Source: Phycisphaerae bacterium (GTDB lineage Bacteria > Planctomycetota > Phycisphaerae > UBA1845). Taken from it: 64,000 bases of DNA. The position numbers were made by a program, and so were the translations under genes. Numbering within the stretch: position 1 is the stretch's first letter; each line of letters opens with the position of its first letter. Location: NCBI GenBank assembly GCA_024102815.1, contig JAGFJJ010000069.1, positions 335,116 to 399,115 on the forward strand, read 5' to 3'. Under the pieces are notes generated by a model that did no database searches, was not told the DNA's origin, and saw only the letters and a list, made by a program, of their open reading frames with translations. Positions 1 through 9,000 of this stretch are shown in pieces.

Positions 1-31
1 CCGGCCGCGCGTCTTGCGTTGATTTGACACC

Positions 32-976
32 ATGATTCAAGCCCGAGTCGAAGGCGCACGCGGCGCGAAAACCGCATCCGCAGCCACCTGTGCAAAAATC
101 AATCTCACGCTTGACGTCCTGGGCAAGCGCAGTGACGGTTACCACGAATTGGATTCCGTGGTCATCGGGGTGGGGCTTTTCGATGAATTGCACCTCTCCC
201 AAACAGCCGACAGCGACTTTCAATTCGCCTGCGAGCATGCTGAACTGGCAACCGAGGACAATCTCGTGGTGCGAGCAGTCCGGCTGGTGGAACGGGTGAT
301 TCCCGGCAGTGCCAGGAGTGACCCGACCCGCCCTGAATCACCGACGGCCGGTCGGCAGCTTCGTCTCGAGAAGCGGATTCCAGTCGGCGGCGGGCTTGGT
401 GGTGGGAGCGGCAACGCCGCCGGTACGCTTGCGCTGCTTAACAGGGCGATGGAGATGAACTGGAGTTGCGCCAGGCTCGGCGAACTCGGCGCGGAACTCG
501 GATCAGACGTTCCGCTGTTCTTTCACCTTCCGGCGGCGCGGGTGCGAGGGAGGGGCGAACGCGTCGAACCAGTGAATATGGCGTGGTCAGGTTGGGTACT
601 GCTCGTTCATGTCGCCTGCAATGTATCCACGGCTGCCGTCTACGCAGCACTTCGCCCTGAGCACTACAAAGGGCGAGAGCGTCCCGATCCTGCCGCGATC
701 GCGCGGGTACGCTCCTCCAGCGAACTCATGGCCGTCTGCCGTAACGACCTCGAGCCAGCCGTAGCGCGCGTCGCTCCGCGTGTCGCCGCGGTTCAGTGTT
801 GCCTCAGGGACTGGGAGATGGGTACCTTTCGGATCAGCGGAGCCGGATCCGTGCTGTATCACCTTTTCGACGACGAGGCGTCGGCCCAACATGCCGCGAA
901 GCGGGTCCAGGAAAGAGACCCTTCGCTCTGCACTTACGTCGTGCCGGCGCCCGTGGGAATGCGTTTGGACTCTTGA
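32..976 (+). CDS. ispE: 4-diphosphocytidyl-2-C-methyl-D-erythritol kinase (IspE)
   Basis: GHMP-family kinase that phosphorylates CDP-methylerythritol in the MEP pathway of isoprenoid synthesis (cytosolic). The N-terminal substrate segment CAKINLTLDVLGKRSDGYHE lies near residues 20-39, and the glycine-rich ATP loop PVGGGLGGGSGNAAG near residues 115-130. The length of 314 residues is normal for the family. The stop is only 12 bases before spoVG, so the two are probably co-transcribed; an ispE-spoVG pairing is also known from Firmicutes. The product runs from an ATG at 32. The upstream context is cut by the window edge, so a slightly different start is possible. Confidence 0.95.
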   Translation: MIQARVEGARGAKTASAATCAKINLTLDVLGKRSDGYHELDSVVIGVGLFDELHLSQTADSDFQFACEHAELATEDNLVVRAVRLVERVIPGSARSDPTRPESPTAGRQLRLEKRIPVGGGLGGGSGNAAGTLALLNRAMEMNWSCARLGELGAELGSDVPLFFHLPAARVRGRGERVEPVNMAWSGWVLLVHVACNVSTAAVYAALRPEHYKGRERPDPAAIARVRSSSELMAVCRNDLEPAVARVAPRVAAVQCCLRDWEMGTFRISGAGSVLYHLFDDEASAQHAAKRVQERDPSLCTYVVPAPVGMRLDS

Positions 977-988
977 CCGGAGGAACTG

Positions 989-2029
989 ATGGAAATCACC
1001 GATGTTCAGATCAGACTTGTTCGCCGTCCGACCGACCGCCTACGGGCCTTCTGTAACGTGACCTTCGACGATGAATTCGTCATTCGCGACATGAAGATCG
1101 TTGACGGCGCGAACGGGCTTTTTGTGGCCATGCCTTCCCGCAAGGTCAACGCCGGCGAGGGCGACGTGGACAACGAAGGCCGTCAGCGGCAGTACCGCGA
1201 TATCGCCCATCCGATTACGACCGCATTTCGGGAGAAACTGCAGGAGCGCGTGCTCGACGCCTACGAGGATGAGATGGCCGCGGCCAAGGCTCACGGCAGC
1301 TATGAGTACTCGGACGAAAGCGACGAGGAATTCGAGGGTGCCACGCCGAAAGCTCCGGCGCGGGGGAACGGCGGGCGTGGATCGGCGCCTCGGCGAAGCA
1401 CGGGAACCGGCGGCGGCGGGTCGAAGGGTGATCGCCAGCCCACGGAGTATGATGAGCTGATCGCCGGACTCCGCGGCCGGCCGGCCGGCGGCGAAGGTCG
1501 GCGCGATCATGGCGGACGTCCCACAGGAGAATCACGTGGGCGCGACGTCGGTTCGCGCGGCGAGCGCGGCGGTAAGGACCAGCGCGGCCGAGGAACCGGT
1601 AATCGGCGCGGCCAGAGCTCCGAGGAAGGTCATCGGGGAGAGCGCCGCGAAGCGCCGTCGAGGCGGCCTCGCAGGGATGAACAGGCTGCACCGGCGACCG
1701 GTCGGCGATCCTCGAATCCACCTCCACCGGCACCGGAGCCGATCGATCTGACAGAGCCGGATCACGGAGTGGAGACCGAAGCGGAGATCGAGGGATTCGG
1801 CGCGGGCATTCTCGGGGATGCATCGGAGCCGTCCCAGCAGGCGTCCAAGGGCACGAGCGGGCGGGGTCAGAGCCCGAAGCGTACGCCAAAGCCGGCAGGC
1901 CGATCGAGCGAATCTCAAACGCCACCTCCTCCGCCGGCCGATGAAGTGAGAATCGAAGACACGGCCGAGGTCGAGGAAACGGACGATGCCCGTGAAGATA
2001 CGCAGGCATTCGGTGCAGGGATTCTCTAG
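989..2029 (+). CDS. spoVG: SpoVG family protein with a long Gly/Arg/Glu-rich C-terminal tail
   Basis: SpoVG proteins are small nucleic-acid-binding regulators of about 85-100 residues. Here the recognisable domain (MEITDVQIRLVRR, then DMKIVDG and LFVAMPSRKV) occupies residues 1 to about 95. It is followed by roughly 250 residues that look disordered, rich in Gly, Arg, Pro, Ser and Glu with many RG/RGR/RGD steps. The hexapeptide FGAGIL occurs twice, at residues 270-275 and again as the last six residues. A strong GGAGGA at 979-984 precedes the ATG at 989. The gene follows ispE by 12 bases. The core assignment is firm; the role of the tail is unknown, and RNA binding is only suggested by its RG richness. 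Confidence 0.9.
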   Translation: MEITDVQIRLVRRPTDRLRAFCNVTFDDEFVIRDMKIVDGANGLFVAMPSRKVNAGEGDVDNEGRQRQYRDIAHPITTAFREKLQERVLDAYEDEMAAAKAHGSYEYSDESDEEFEGATPKAPARGNGGRGSAPRRSTGTGGGGSKGDRQPTEYDELIAGLRGRPAGGEGRRDHGGRPTGESRGRDVGSRGERGGKDQRGRGTGNRRGQSSEEGHRGERREAPSRRPRRDEQAAPATGRRSSNPPPPAPEPIDLTEPDHGVETEAEIEGFGAGILGDASEPSQQASKGTSGRGQSPKRTPKPAGRSSESQTPPPPPADEVRIEDTAEVEETDDAREDTQAFGAGIL

Positions 2030-2035
2030 AAGAAG

Positions 2036-2105
2036 CCACGAAGCGACGAAGGCACGGAGCCACGAAGGGAAGAAGAGGAAGGCAATAGGCAATAGGCAAT
2101 AGGCA
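2036..2105. repeat. short tandem repeat patch downstream of spoVG
   Basis: Two back-to-back microsatellite-like arrays sit in the 164-base gap between spoVG and the glycyl-tRNA synthetase gene. The first has four 8-base units (CCACGAAG, CGACGAAG, GCACGGAG, CCACGAAG) at 2036-2067. The second has three perfect 7-base GGCAATA units at 2081-2101 plus a partial fourth. No gene, promoter or clear hairpin is visible in this gap. The arrays are probably non-coding. Confidence 0.8.
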
Positions 2106-2193
2106 GAGTGTTGGGCTTGTTCGCACGCAAGCTACAGCCGGTATTGCGGGCGTAGGACCAATCGTTTGGGCGAGGCCGCTTGGGAGCAGTTTG

Positions 2194-3570
2194 ATGTCGA
2201 AATCGACGGATACGATGGAGAAGATCGTCGCCCTGTGCCGCCGCCGAGGGTTCATCTTCGGCAGCAGCGAGATCTACGGCGGCATTGGCGGCTTTTGGGA
2301 CTACGGCCCGCTCGGCGTCGAGCTCAAGCGAAACATCAAGGACGCCTGGTGGAAGGACATGGTCCACACCCCCCCGCCGGGTCCCAACGGCCGGGAGTAC
2401 CAGATGGTCGGCGTGGACTGCTCGATCATCATGAACCCCAAGGTGTGGGAGGCCAGCGGGCACGTGGGGGGATTTCGTGATCCGATGGTCACTTGCAAGA
2501 CTGAAGGCTGCAAAGGGCTCTTTCGCGCGGACCAACTCGAGAGTACGCCTTGTCCGCTGAAGCCGAGTATGAATGCAGGTGCTTTCGAAAAGTGCAGCCT
2601 CACGGAACCCCGCGCCTTCAACCTTATGTTCGAGACCTTTGTCGGTGCGCTGCAAGACGCCACCAGCAAGGCCTACCTCCGCCCCGAAACGGCCCAGGGC
2701 ATCTTCGCCAACTTCAAGAACGTGATGGACACGTCGCGGGTGAAAATTCCCTTCGGCATCGCCCAGGTGGGCAAGGCCTTCCGCAACGAAATCAACCCAC
2801 GCAATTACACCTTCCGCTCCCGGGAGTTCGAGCAGATGGAGATCGAATTCTTCTGCCGGCCGAGCGAATCGATGGAGTGGTACGAGTTCTGGCGGGACAC
2901 GCGGATCAAGTGGTATGAGTCGTTGGGCATCAAAAGCGACAAGCTTCGGCCGCGGCAGCAGGACAAGGACGAGCTGGCCCACTACAGCAAGGCCTGTACG
3001 GACATCGAGTACCTATTCCCCTTCTCCGAGGAGCCACAGGAGCTAGAAGGTGTCGCGCATCGCGGATCATTCGACTTGAACCAGCACGGAGAATTCTCGC
3101 GCGGAGACAAAGAGGCCTTCGCGGTCGTGGACGACGAGACCAAGGAGAAGTTCACACCGCACGTCGTGGAGCCTTCGGCCGGTGCCGATCGTTTCACGCT
3201 GGCGGTGCTCTGCGAGGCGTACAGCTTCGATGAGTCGCGGGCCAGCCCGGAGTTCATGAAGTTCCATCCGCGGCTGGCGCCGATCAAGGCAGCCATCTTT
3301 CCGCTGGTGGCCAAGGATGGGCTGCCGGAAATCGCCGAGCCGATCTACCGCGAGATTCGCAGGCACATGCCCTGCCAGTACGACCCCAAGCAGTCCATCG
3401 GCAAGCGTTACGCGCGCATGGACGAGGCCGGCACGCCCTTCTGCTTCACCATCGACGGCCAGACCAAGGAGGACGGCACGGTCACGGTCCGCAACCGCGA
3501 CGACGCGAGTCAGGAGCGGATATCCAGGGAAGGCGTGCTGAGGTATCTGCACGAGAGGCTCGGACTGTAG
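2194..3570 (+). CDS. glyQS: glycyl-tRNA synthetase, single-chain (eukaryote/archaeal-like) type
   Basis: Class II aminoacyl-tRNA synthetase that charges tRNA-Gly in the cytosol. The N-terminus has the characteristic RRGFIFGSSEIYGGIGGFWD segment (residues about 13-32), followed by YGPLGVELKRN. Motif 2 is around the FRNEINPRNYTFRSREFEQ stretch and motif 3 is VEPSAGADRF. A Cys cluster (CKTEGCKG, then CPLKP) near residues 97-125 could bind zinc. The C-terminal anticodon-binding domain ends in YLHERLGL. The size of 458 residues matches the homodimeric single-chain enzyme and not the alpha2beta2 form. The frame opens with TTG at 2191, but the ATG at 2194 is preceded by GGGAG at 2182-2186 and is preferred. 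Confidence 0.95.
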   Translation: MSKSTDTMEKIVALCRRRGFIFGSSEIYGGIGGFWDYGPLGVELKRNIKDAWWKDMVHTPPPGPNGREYQMVGVDCSIIMNPKVWEASGHVGGFRDPMVTCKTEGCKGLFRADQLESTPCPLKPSMNAGAFEKCSLTEPRAFNLMFETFVGALQDATSKAYLRPETAQGIFANFKNVMDTSRVKIPFGIAQVGKAFRNEINPRNYTFRSREFEQMEIEFFCRPSESMEWYEFWRDTRIKWYESLGIKSDKLRPRQQDKDELAHYSKACTDIEYLFPFSEEPQELEGVAHRGSFDLNQHGEFSRGDKEAFAVVDDETKEKFTPHVVEPSAGADRFTLAVLCEAYSFDESRASPEFMKFHPRLAPIKAAIFPLVAKDGLPEIAEPIYREIRRHMPCQYDPKQSIGKRYARMDEAGTPFCFTIDGQTKEDGTVTVRNRDDASQERISREGVLRYLHERLGL

Positions 3571-3612
3571 GCGCAGTGTCTCTGAAATATCTTCGCCCGG
3601 TGTAGCATCATA

Positions 3613-4332
3613 ATGAGCTTGTTCGCGCACAAGGAGAAATGTCGAAGGCGACTCGACAACGAGACCATTGTCACACCTGTAGGGCAGTTTCTCCCGCGCG
3701 CGGTCTTTGCCTCGGTTGACACAAAGTATCGCACTCCAGATACTTCACATGGCATCACGCATGGCGGGGATCTGTTCGCGTGGGAAGACGACGAGGCTCA
3801 CCTAGAACTGCTCCGAGTAGGCCTGCCATTTGAAACGCCTGACGGTGAAGTGCTAGGGTGTCAGGTGGCGGTTTGGCGTTTCCATGTCTTGCGTAACATG
3901 CACTCGGTGTTGTTTGACTGCAGTTGGATTGACTTCCCGCTCAGCGCCAAGGGAGGTGTCGATTGCGGCGAGCACCTTGACGCACAAACATGGGACTGTC
4001 TGGGACACCGCATAGCACTTGGCACTGAGGACACCCATAGCCTTGCGTATCGCGCTAAGGCGCGCTATGAGATGCCCGCCCGATTTGCGCGGGAACTGAG
4101 TCCGAGTTCGCGGGTTCGCTCTGACGGTATTCAGGTCTCCACAGGCCTCAACGTCATTCAGTTTCTGCACGATGGAATCCGCGTTGCACTCCCGTCCTTG
4201 GATCCGGGCGAGAGGTGCCAAGTGCATTTCGTCGTCGCGTGGGGGACCCCCGCGAACGAGAATGACAGGACAGCGTGGTTTGCGATAGATATTCCAGCCA
4301 AGAAGCTCGTGGAGTTAGGTGGTTGCGAGTAA
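3613..4332 (+). CDS. hypothetical protein, orphan
   Basis: I do not recognise this 239-residue product. It has no signal peptide or membrane segment, contains scattered aromatic residues, and has several beta-like stretches (LGCQVAVWRFHVLRN, RCQVHFVVAWG). It lies alone between the glycyl-tRNA synthetase gene and a decayed tricorn fragment. Its G+C is lower than its neighbours: 56% for bases 3661-3960 counted by hand, against 68% for 53881-54000 in accC. There is no convincing ribosome-binding site before the ATG. A real but recently acquired or fast-evolving gene is the most likely reading; a chance frame is possible. Confidence 0.55.
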   Translation: MSLFAHKEKCRRRLDNETIVTPVGQFLPRAVFASVDTKYRTPDTSHGITHGGDLFAWEDDEAHLELLRVGLPFETPDGEVLGCQVAVWRFHVLRNMHSVLFDCSWIDFPLSAKGGVDCGEHLDAQTWDCLGHRIALGTEDTHSLAYRAKARYEMPARFARELSPSSRVRSDGIQVSTGLNVIQFLHDGIRVALPSLDPGERCQVHFVVAWGTPANENDRTAWFAIDIPAKKLVELGGCE

Positions 4333-4424
4333 CCGAAACACGCGGACAAACCCGTGGGCGCTGTCGCCAGCGAAATGCCGACTCCAACGCCCATCGGGCT
4401 TGATCCTTGCTCTTCTTGCGCGCG

Positions 4425-4751
4425 GCCTGCGACTTCGGCTTGCTCTTGTCCGGATAGGGCGGCGGAAGTTCGCGCGGATCGTCCGCGATGCGCTTTTTCA
4501 GATTATCGATGCCCGTCTGGAGCTGGGCATCGATACCCTTGAGCACGTCGCCGGGCATATTCTGCACTTCGATGTCCGGCTCGACGCCGCGACCCTCGAT
4601 GATCCATTTTCCGGCGAGGTTGTAGGGCCCGAACTGCGGAGGGGTAGTCCCTCCGCCGTCCACCAGCGGCTGGTGCCGTTCATTATCCCCAACCCCCGCC
4701 CCACGTGCGCGTGCCGATCAACGGAGCGAGCTTCCACGTTTTGACTGTTTC
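4425..4751 (-). pseudogene. decayed 3' fragment of a tricorn-like protease gene
   Basis: This stretch is a diverged copy of the last ~330 bases of the intact tricorn-like gene at 6017-9373, in the same orientation. Between 4517-4642 and 6113-6238 only five of 126 positions differ. Homology starts at the fragment's ETVKT, just after the GSDGELFS segment that carries the active-site serine, and runs to PDKSKPKS. The fragment has lost its reading frame near 4690 (WGGGWG in one frame, continuing in another near DGGGTTPP). The stop codon is changed to CAG, so the frame runs on into AARKKSKDQ. It has no start and no active site, so it is a remnant. The rest of the gap 4333-4921 holds nothing else I can support. 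Confidence 0.88.
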
Positions 4752-4921
4752 CACACTTTCCCGAAGCCTCGCCCGGTAACGCAGCAATCCCACCGAACCT
4801 CGGCTCTTGGATTCGAGTTGCCGGACACCGCGCCAGGCTTGAGCGGGGCTGTATGGAACGTAGACTGCGGCCGTATCCCCTGGCATATGTCGGGCAGCAA
4901 GACCGCATCTGGAGCCGCACG

Positions 4922-5965
4922 ATGACCCTGCTCATTCTCTACGCCCTGCTCGCCTTGGGCGTGTCCTTTCTTTGTTCCCTTCTTGAAGCGAGCCTCCTCA
5001 GCCTGCCCCGCAGTCAGGTTGAGACCCTGGTGGCGGAGGGTTCCCCCGCCGGACGAAGTATGAAGGGCCTGAAGGAGAACATCGACCGCCCGCTGGCAGC
5101 GATTCTGACGCTCAACACCATCGCCCACACCGTGGGCGCGGCCGGCGTCGGTGCTCAGGCCGCTGTAATGTTCGGCGACGCTGCCGTGGGGGTGGCGAGT
5201 GGCGTCATGACCTTCGCAATCCTGGTCTTCAGCGAGATCATCCCCAAGACGCTCGGGGCGGTGCATGCCGGCCGGATGGTGGGCATGACCGCGTACATTA
5301 TCCGGGCCATGATCGTGATCTGTCTGCCGATGATCGTCGCGCTCGAATGGATGAACCGCATGATCGGCTACCAGCGTCATCGTGAGCAGATCAGTCGTAT
5401 GGAGGTGTTCGCCACGGTTCGCCTGGGACGGGAAGGAGGCGCGCTCGGCGATCGCGAATTCCACGTGATTTCGAATCTCATGGCACTGGGCTCGGTACGC
5501 GTATCGGAGATCCTCACGCCGCGGACCGTGGTCTTCGCCCTGCCTGTTGAACAGCCAATCGCCGCGGCCGCGGAAGCCAGTCCTCCCATACGATTTGCGC
5601 GTATCCCGGTGTATCGCGGCACCGTCGAGAAGATCGTCGGTTACGTCGCTCGCTATGACCTTTACAAAGCGGCTGCGGAAGGACGGGGAGAAGAGACACT
5701 GGGCGCCATCCGCCGGCCGATACTTTTCGTACCCGAGCTTGGCTCCGTGGCGGATGCGCTCGCCCAGCTTCTTGACCGCAACGAACACATTGCCGCCGTG
5801 GTCGATGAGCACGGCGGATTCGAGGGCATCGTAACGCTCGAAGATGCCCTCGAAACGCTGCTGGGGCAGGAGATCGTCGACGAAACCGACCCAGTGGCCA
5901 ACATGCAGCGCCTGGCCGGCAAGCTGGCGCAACGACGAGCGACGCGGATAGATCGACGGGACTGA
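4922..5965 (+). CDS. CNNM-domain (DUF21)/CBS membrane protein, HlyC/CorC-like
   Basis: Integral membrane protein of the CNNM/CorC family, whose members are linked to Mg2+ or other cation transport. The N-terminal DUF21 domain (about residues 1-140) has hydrophobic helices, including LILYALLALGVSFLCSLLEA and the conserved FSEIIPKTLG motif. A CBS-pair region follows (about residues 195-320; VSEILTPRTVV, then VVDEHGGFEGIVTLEDALE). It ends soon after the CBS pair, so the C-terminal CorC domain found in some relatives is absent. The frame is open from 4853, but the ATG at 4922 begins the first membrane helix and is preferred. Ion specificity cannot be read from the sequence. The gene is flanked by direct copies of the tricorn 3' end. 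Confidence 0.88.
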   Translation: MTLLILYALLALGVSFLCSLLEASLLSLPRSQVETLVAEGSPAGRSMKGLKENIDRPLAAILTLNTIAHTVGAAGVGAQAAVMFGDAAVGVASGVMTFAILVFSEIIPKTLGAVHAGRMVGMTAYIIRAMIVICLPMIVALEWMNRMIGYQRHREQISRMEVFATVRLGREGGALGDREFHVISNLMALGSVRVSEILTPRTVVFALPVEQPIAAAAEASPPIRFARIPVYRGTVEKIVGYVARYDLYKAAAEGRGEETLGAIRRPILFVPELGSVADALAQLLDRNEHIAAVVDEHGGFEGIVTLEDALETLLGQEIVDETDPVANMQRLAGKLAQRRATRIDRRD

Positions 5966-6016
5966 CTCAACACATGGTCAGTGTTTGATCGGTCCCGCCG
6001 ACCGTCCGCAAAGAGC

Positions 6017-9000
6017 CTACGACTTCGGCTTGCTCTTGTCCGGATACGGCGGCGGCGGCGGAAGATCGCGCGGATCGTCGCCGATACGTTTCCTTAGATT
6101 ATCAATTCCGGCCTGGAGCTGGGCATCGATGCCCTTGAGCACGTCGCCGGGCATATTCTGTACCTCGATGTCCGGCTCGACGCCGCGACCTTCGATGATC
6201 CATTTCCCGGCGAGGTTGTAGGGCCCGAACTGCGGAGGCGTTGTACCCCCGCCGTCCACCAGTGGCTGATGCAGCTCGATGCCCACGGCGCCGCCCCAGG
6301 TACGCATGCCGATCAGCGGAGCGAGCTTGTGTGTCTTGACTGTCTCGGAGAAGAGCTCGCCGTCCGATCCCGTGTCCTCGTTGAGCAGGACGACGAGGTG
6401 GCCGTTGAAGACGCGCTCCGGGTCCGGGATTGGTTTGCCCTCGCGCGGTTTGGTGATGGAGGAAAGCTCGCGCTCCAGCCGGTCGATGATCATTCGCGAG
6501 GTGAACCCTCCGCCGTTGGCCCGAACATCAACAATCAGGCCCTTCTTGTAGTACTGCGGGTAAAACGCCTTGGCGAACTCGATCAGACCCTGTTCGCCCA
6601 TATTGGGAATGTGCAGGTAGCCGATCTGACCGTTGCTGGCCTGGTCGACGAACGCCCCGTTGCGTTCTACCCAATCGCGATAACGCACCGAGCCTTCGCT
6701 GCGCGTGGTGCGAATGCGGCATGACTTGGCGCCCTCGGCGCTGGGCCGATCGTTATAGCTGATCGTAACGATGGTTCCGGCCTTGTTCAGAAGCCGCTCG
6801 TGGAGGTTCTCGCCGACGCCGATCTCCTTTCCATCGATCGAAATAAGGTAGTCGCCTTCACGAACACCGCATCCGGGTTCGGCAAGCGGGCCGCGCTCGT
6901 CCTCGTCCCACGGTGTGCCGGGGTAGATACGCGTAATGCGGTAATAGTCCGCGCTCCCGTCGCGGGCGAAGTCGGCACCGAGCAGTCCGATGGGAACGCG
7001 GCGGGCGTCGCGCTCGATATCGCCGCCGAAGACATAGGTATGCCCGATGTTGAGCTCGCTGATCATCTCCCCGATGACATAGTTCAGGTCGCCGCGGTTG
7101 CCGCAGTCGGGAACGAGCTTGCGGTATTTTTCGCGCATCGCCTGCCAGTCCACGCCGTGCATGTTCGGGTCATAGAACCAGTCACGCTGCACACGCCAGG
7201 CTTCGTCGAATATCTGGAGAAACTCCTTGAGGCGATCAACGGTAATGAAGGCGTGCGATAGATCGACCTCGCCATCACCCACCTTGCCCTTGGCGTGCAC
7301 ATCGACCACACCATAGGTCGAGCCCGCCCGGTAGACGAGCTTCTTGCCGTCCGGCGAGAGGTGATAGTTGTTGATCCGGCCGAGCACTTCCGAAGTCTCG
7401 GCGTCATCGAGCTTGTAGCTCATTAAGTTAAGCCTGTCAGAAGTCCCGTCGTCCACATATTGATACTTTTCAAACTGATTCTTGCTGCGCGACAGGAAGA
7501 GCAGGCCCTTGTCCGTGGCTTCGAGCCGGAAGTAGTTGCCGGGTTCGACCCCCTTGGCGGCGATGATCCGCCGGCCGATGCCCTCGAAGTCGATATCGAC
7601 CTTGACACCGTCTGATTTCTTTGATTCGACCTTCTTCTCACCGGCGGAGTCCTCCTTGGGCCGGTCACCCTCGCCCTTGGACGCGGCGTCCGCGGTCTCG
7701 CCTTTTGTCTCTTTCGACTCCTTCACTTCTTCCTCAACGACCTTCGGCGCGAACGGCGAAGCCTCATCGGTCTTGAGCAGCACGATGTGCGGAACGGTCA
7801 TATCGAGGAAGATGTGGTTCTGATCGACGAATCCCATAATCGGCGCGAAGTGACGCATGGAGAGGAAGTAGAGGTACCGACCTTTCGGATCCCAGGTCGG
7901 ACTCCAGTCGGAGGTCATTTCACTGGTGACGCGATGAATGGAGGCGTCGTCCAGCGAGTATATGAAGATCGACTCGTAGAGGCTCTGCTCAAGCTTCGAG
8001 TAGGCGATCCAACGGCTGTCCGGCGACCAGGCGTAGTCCTGGATGCCCCAGCGGTTCCAGCCGTCGTCGTATTCACCCTGGTCGACAACGGTGATTGCAC
8101 CGGTCTCCGCGTTGACCAGGTTCAGCTTCAAGAACTTGTCGGAGAACATGAGCCACTTGCCGTCCGGCGACCACTCCGGTTGGCGGCGAAAGCCCATCCC
8201 GCCCGTGGTAAGCCGGCGCGGTTCCTCCTGCCCGTTCGGATCGGCAAGGTAAAGTTCCTCTTCGCCGGTCCGGTCTGAGAAGAAAGCGATCCACTTCCCG
8301 TCAGGTGACCAAACTGCGTCTTTCTCCCGGGAGCCGGGCGCGTCGGTAACGTTCACGAACGTGCCCCCGTCGTCCTCCACGGGCACGTTCACCACTTCGC
8401 CCCGTACATCCAGCACGAGCCGCTTGCCGGTCGGCGAGAGCCGGAACGAACCTGTCCGCGGCTCGACATCTACCAGTTCGGGTCGCATGCGAACGCGGTC
8501 GGAGGGAATCACGGCCTGTACCTCCCGAGACTCGCCTGTCGCAAGATCGAGCAGGTGCAGCTTCTCCTCGTACTGGTAGACGATTTTGCCCGTTCCAATA
8601 GACGGGAACTTCACGTCGTAGTCGCGGTAGTCCGTGAGGCGCGTGACACTTCCCGACGAAACGTCGTAGCGAAAGATGTTCAACGTGCCAAAATCGCGAT
8701 CCGACGTGAAATAGATCGCGTCGCCTTCCCACATCGGGTAATTATCCGTGCCGACCCAGTCGGTGATCTTGTGGTAATCGCCCTTGGCCAGACTACCGAG
8801 CCAGAGGTCCTGGGCGGTGCCGCCCTGGTGCCGCTTCCACGTGCGATTCTCCCGGCTGATGCGGTTGTAGACGATCATCGTCGCATCGGGTGAGAGCGCC
8901 GTCAGCCCGGCGCGGTCCACGGGGAGCTTTTCGGGCATTCCACCGTCAATGGAAACCTTGTAGATCATTTCGGCGCGCGATGGGTACTCCCGACGCGAAC

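Noticed and set aside
4718..5932. A 404-codon open frame antisense to the CNNM gene
   Set aside because: It lies entirely opposite a gene with clear membrane and CBS motifs, has His/Arg/Asp-rich shadow composition and no domain; high-G+C DNA gives such frames often.
5957..5997. Nested short inverted repeats between the CNNM and tricorn genes
   Set aside because: The pairs (CGGGAC/GTCCCG and ACTGAC/GTCAGT) are six bases long and cannot form one continuous stem; no T run.
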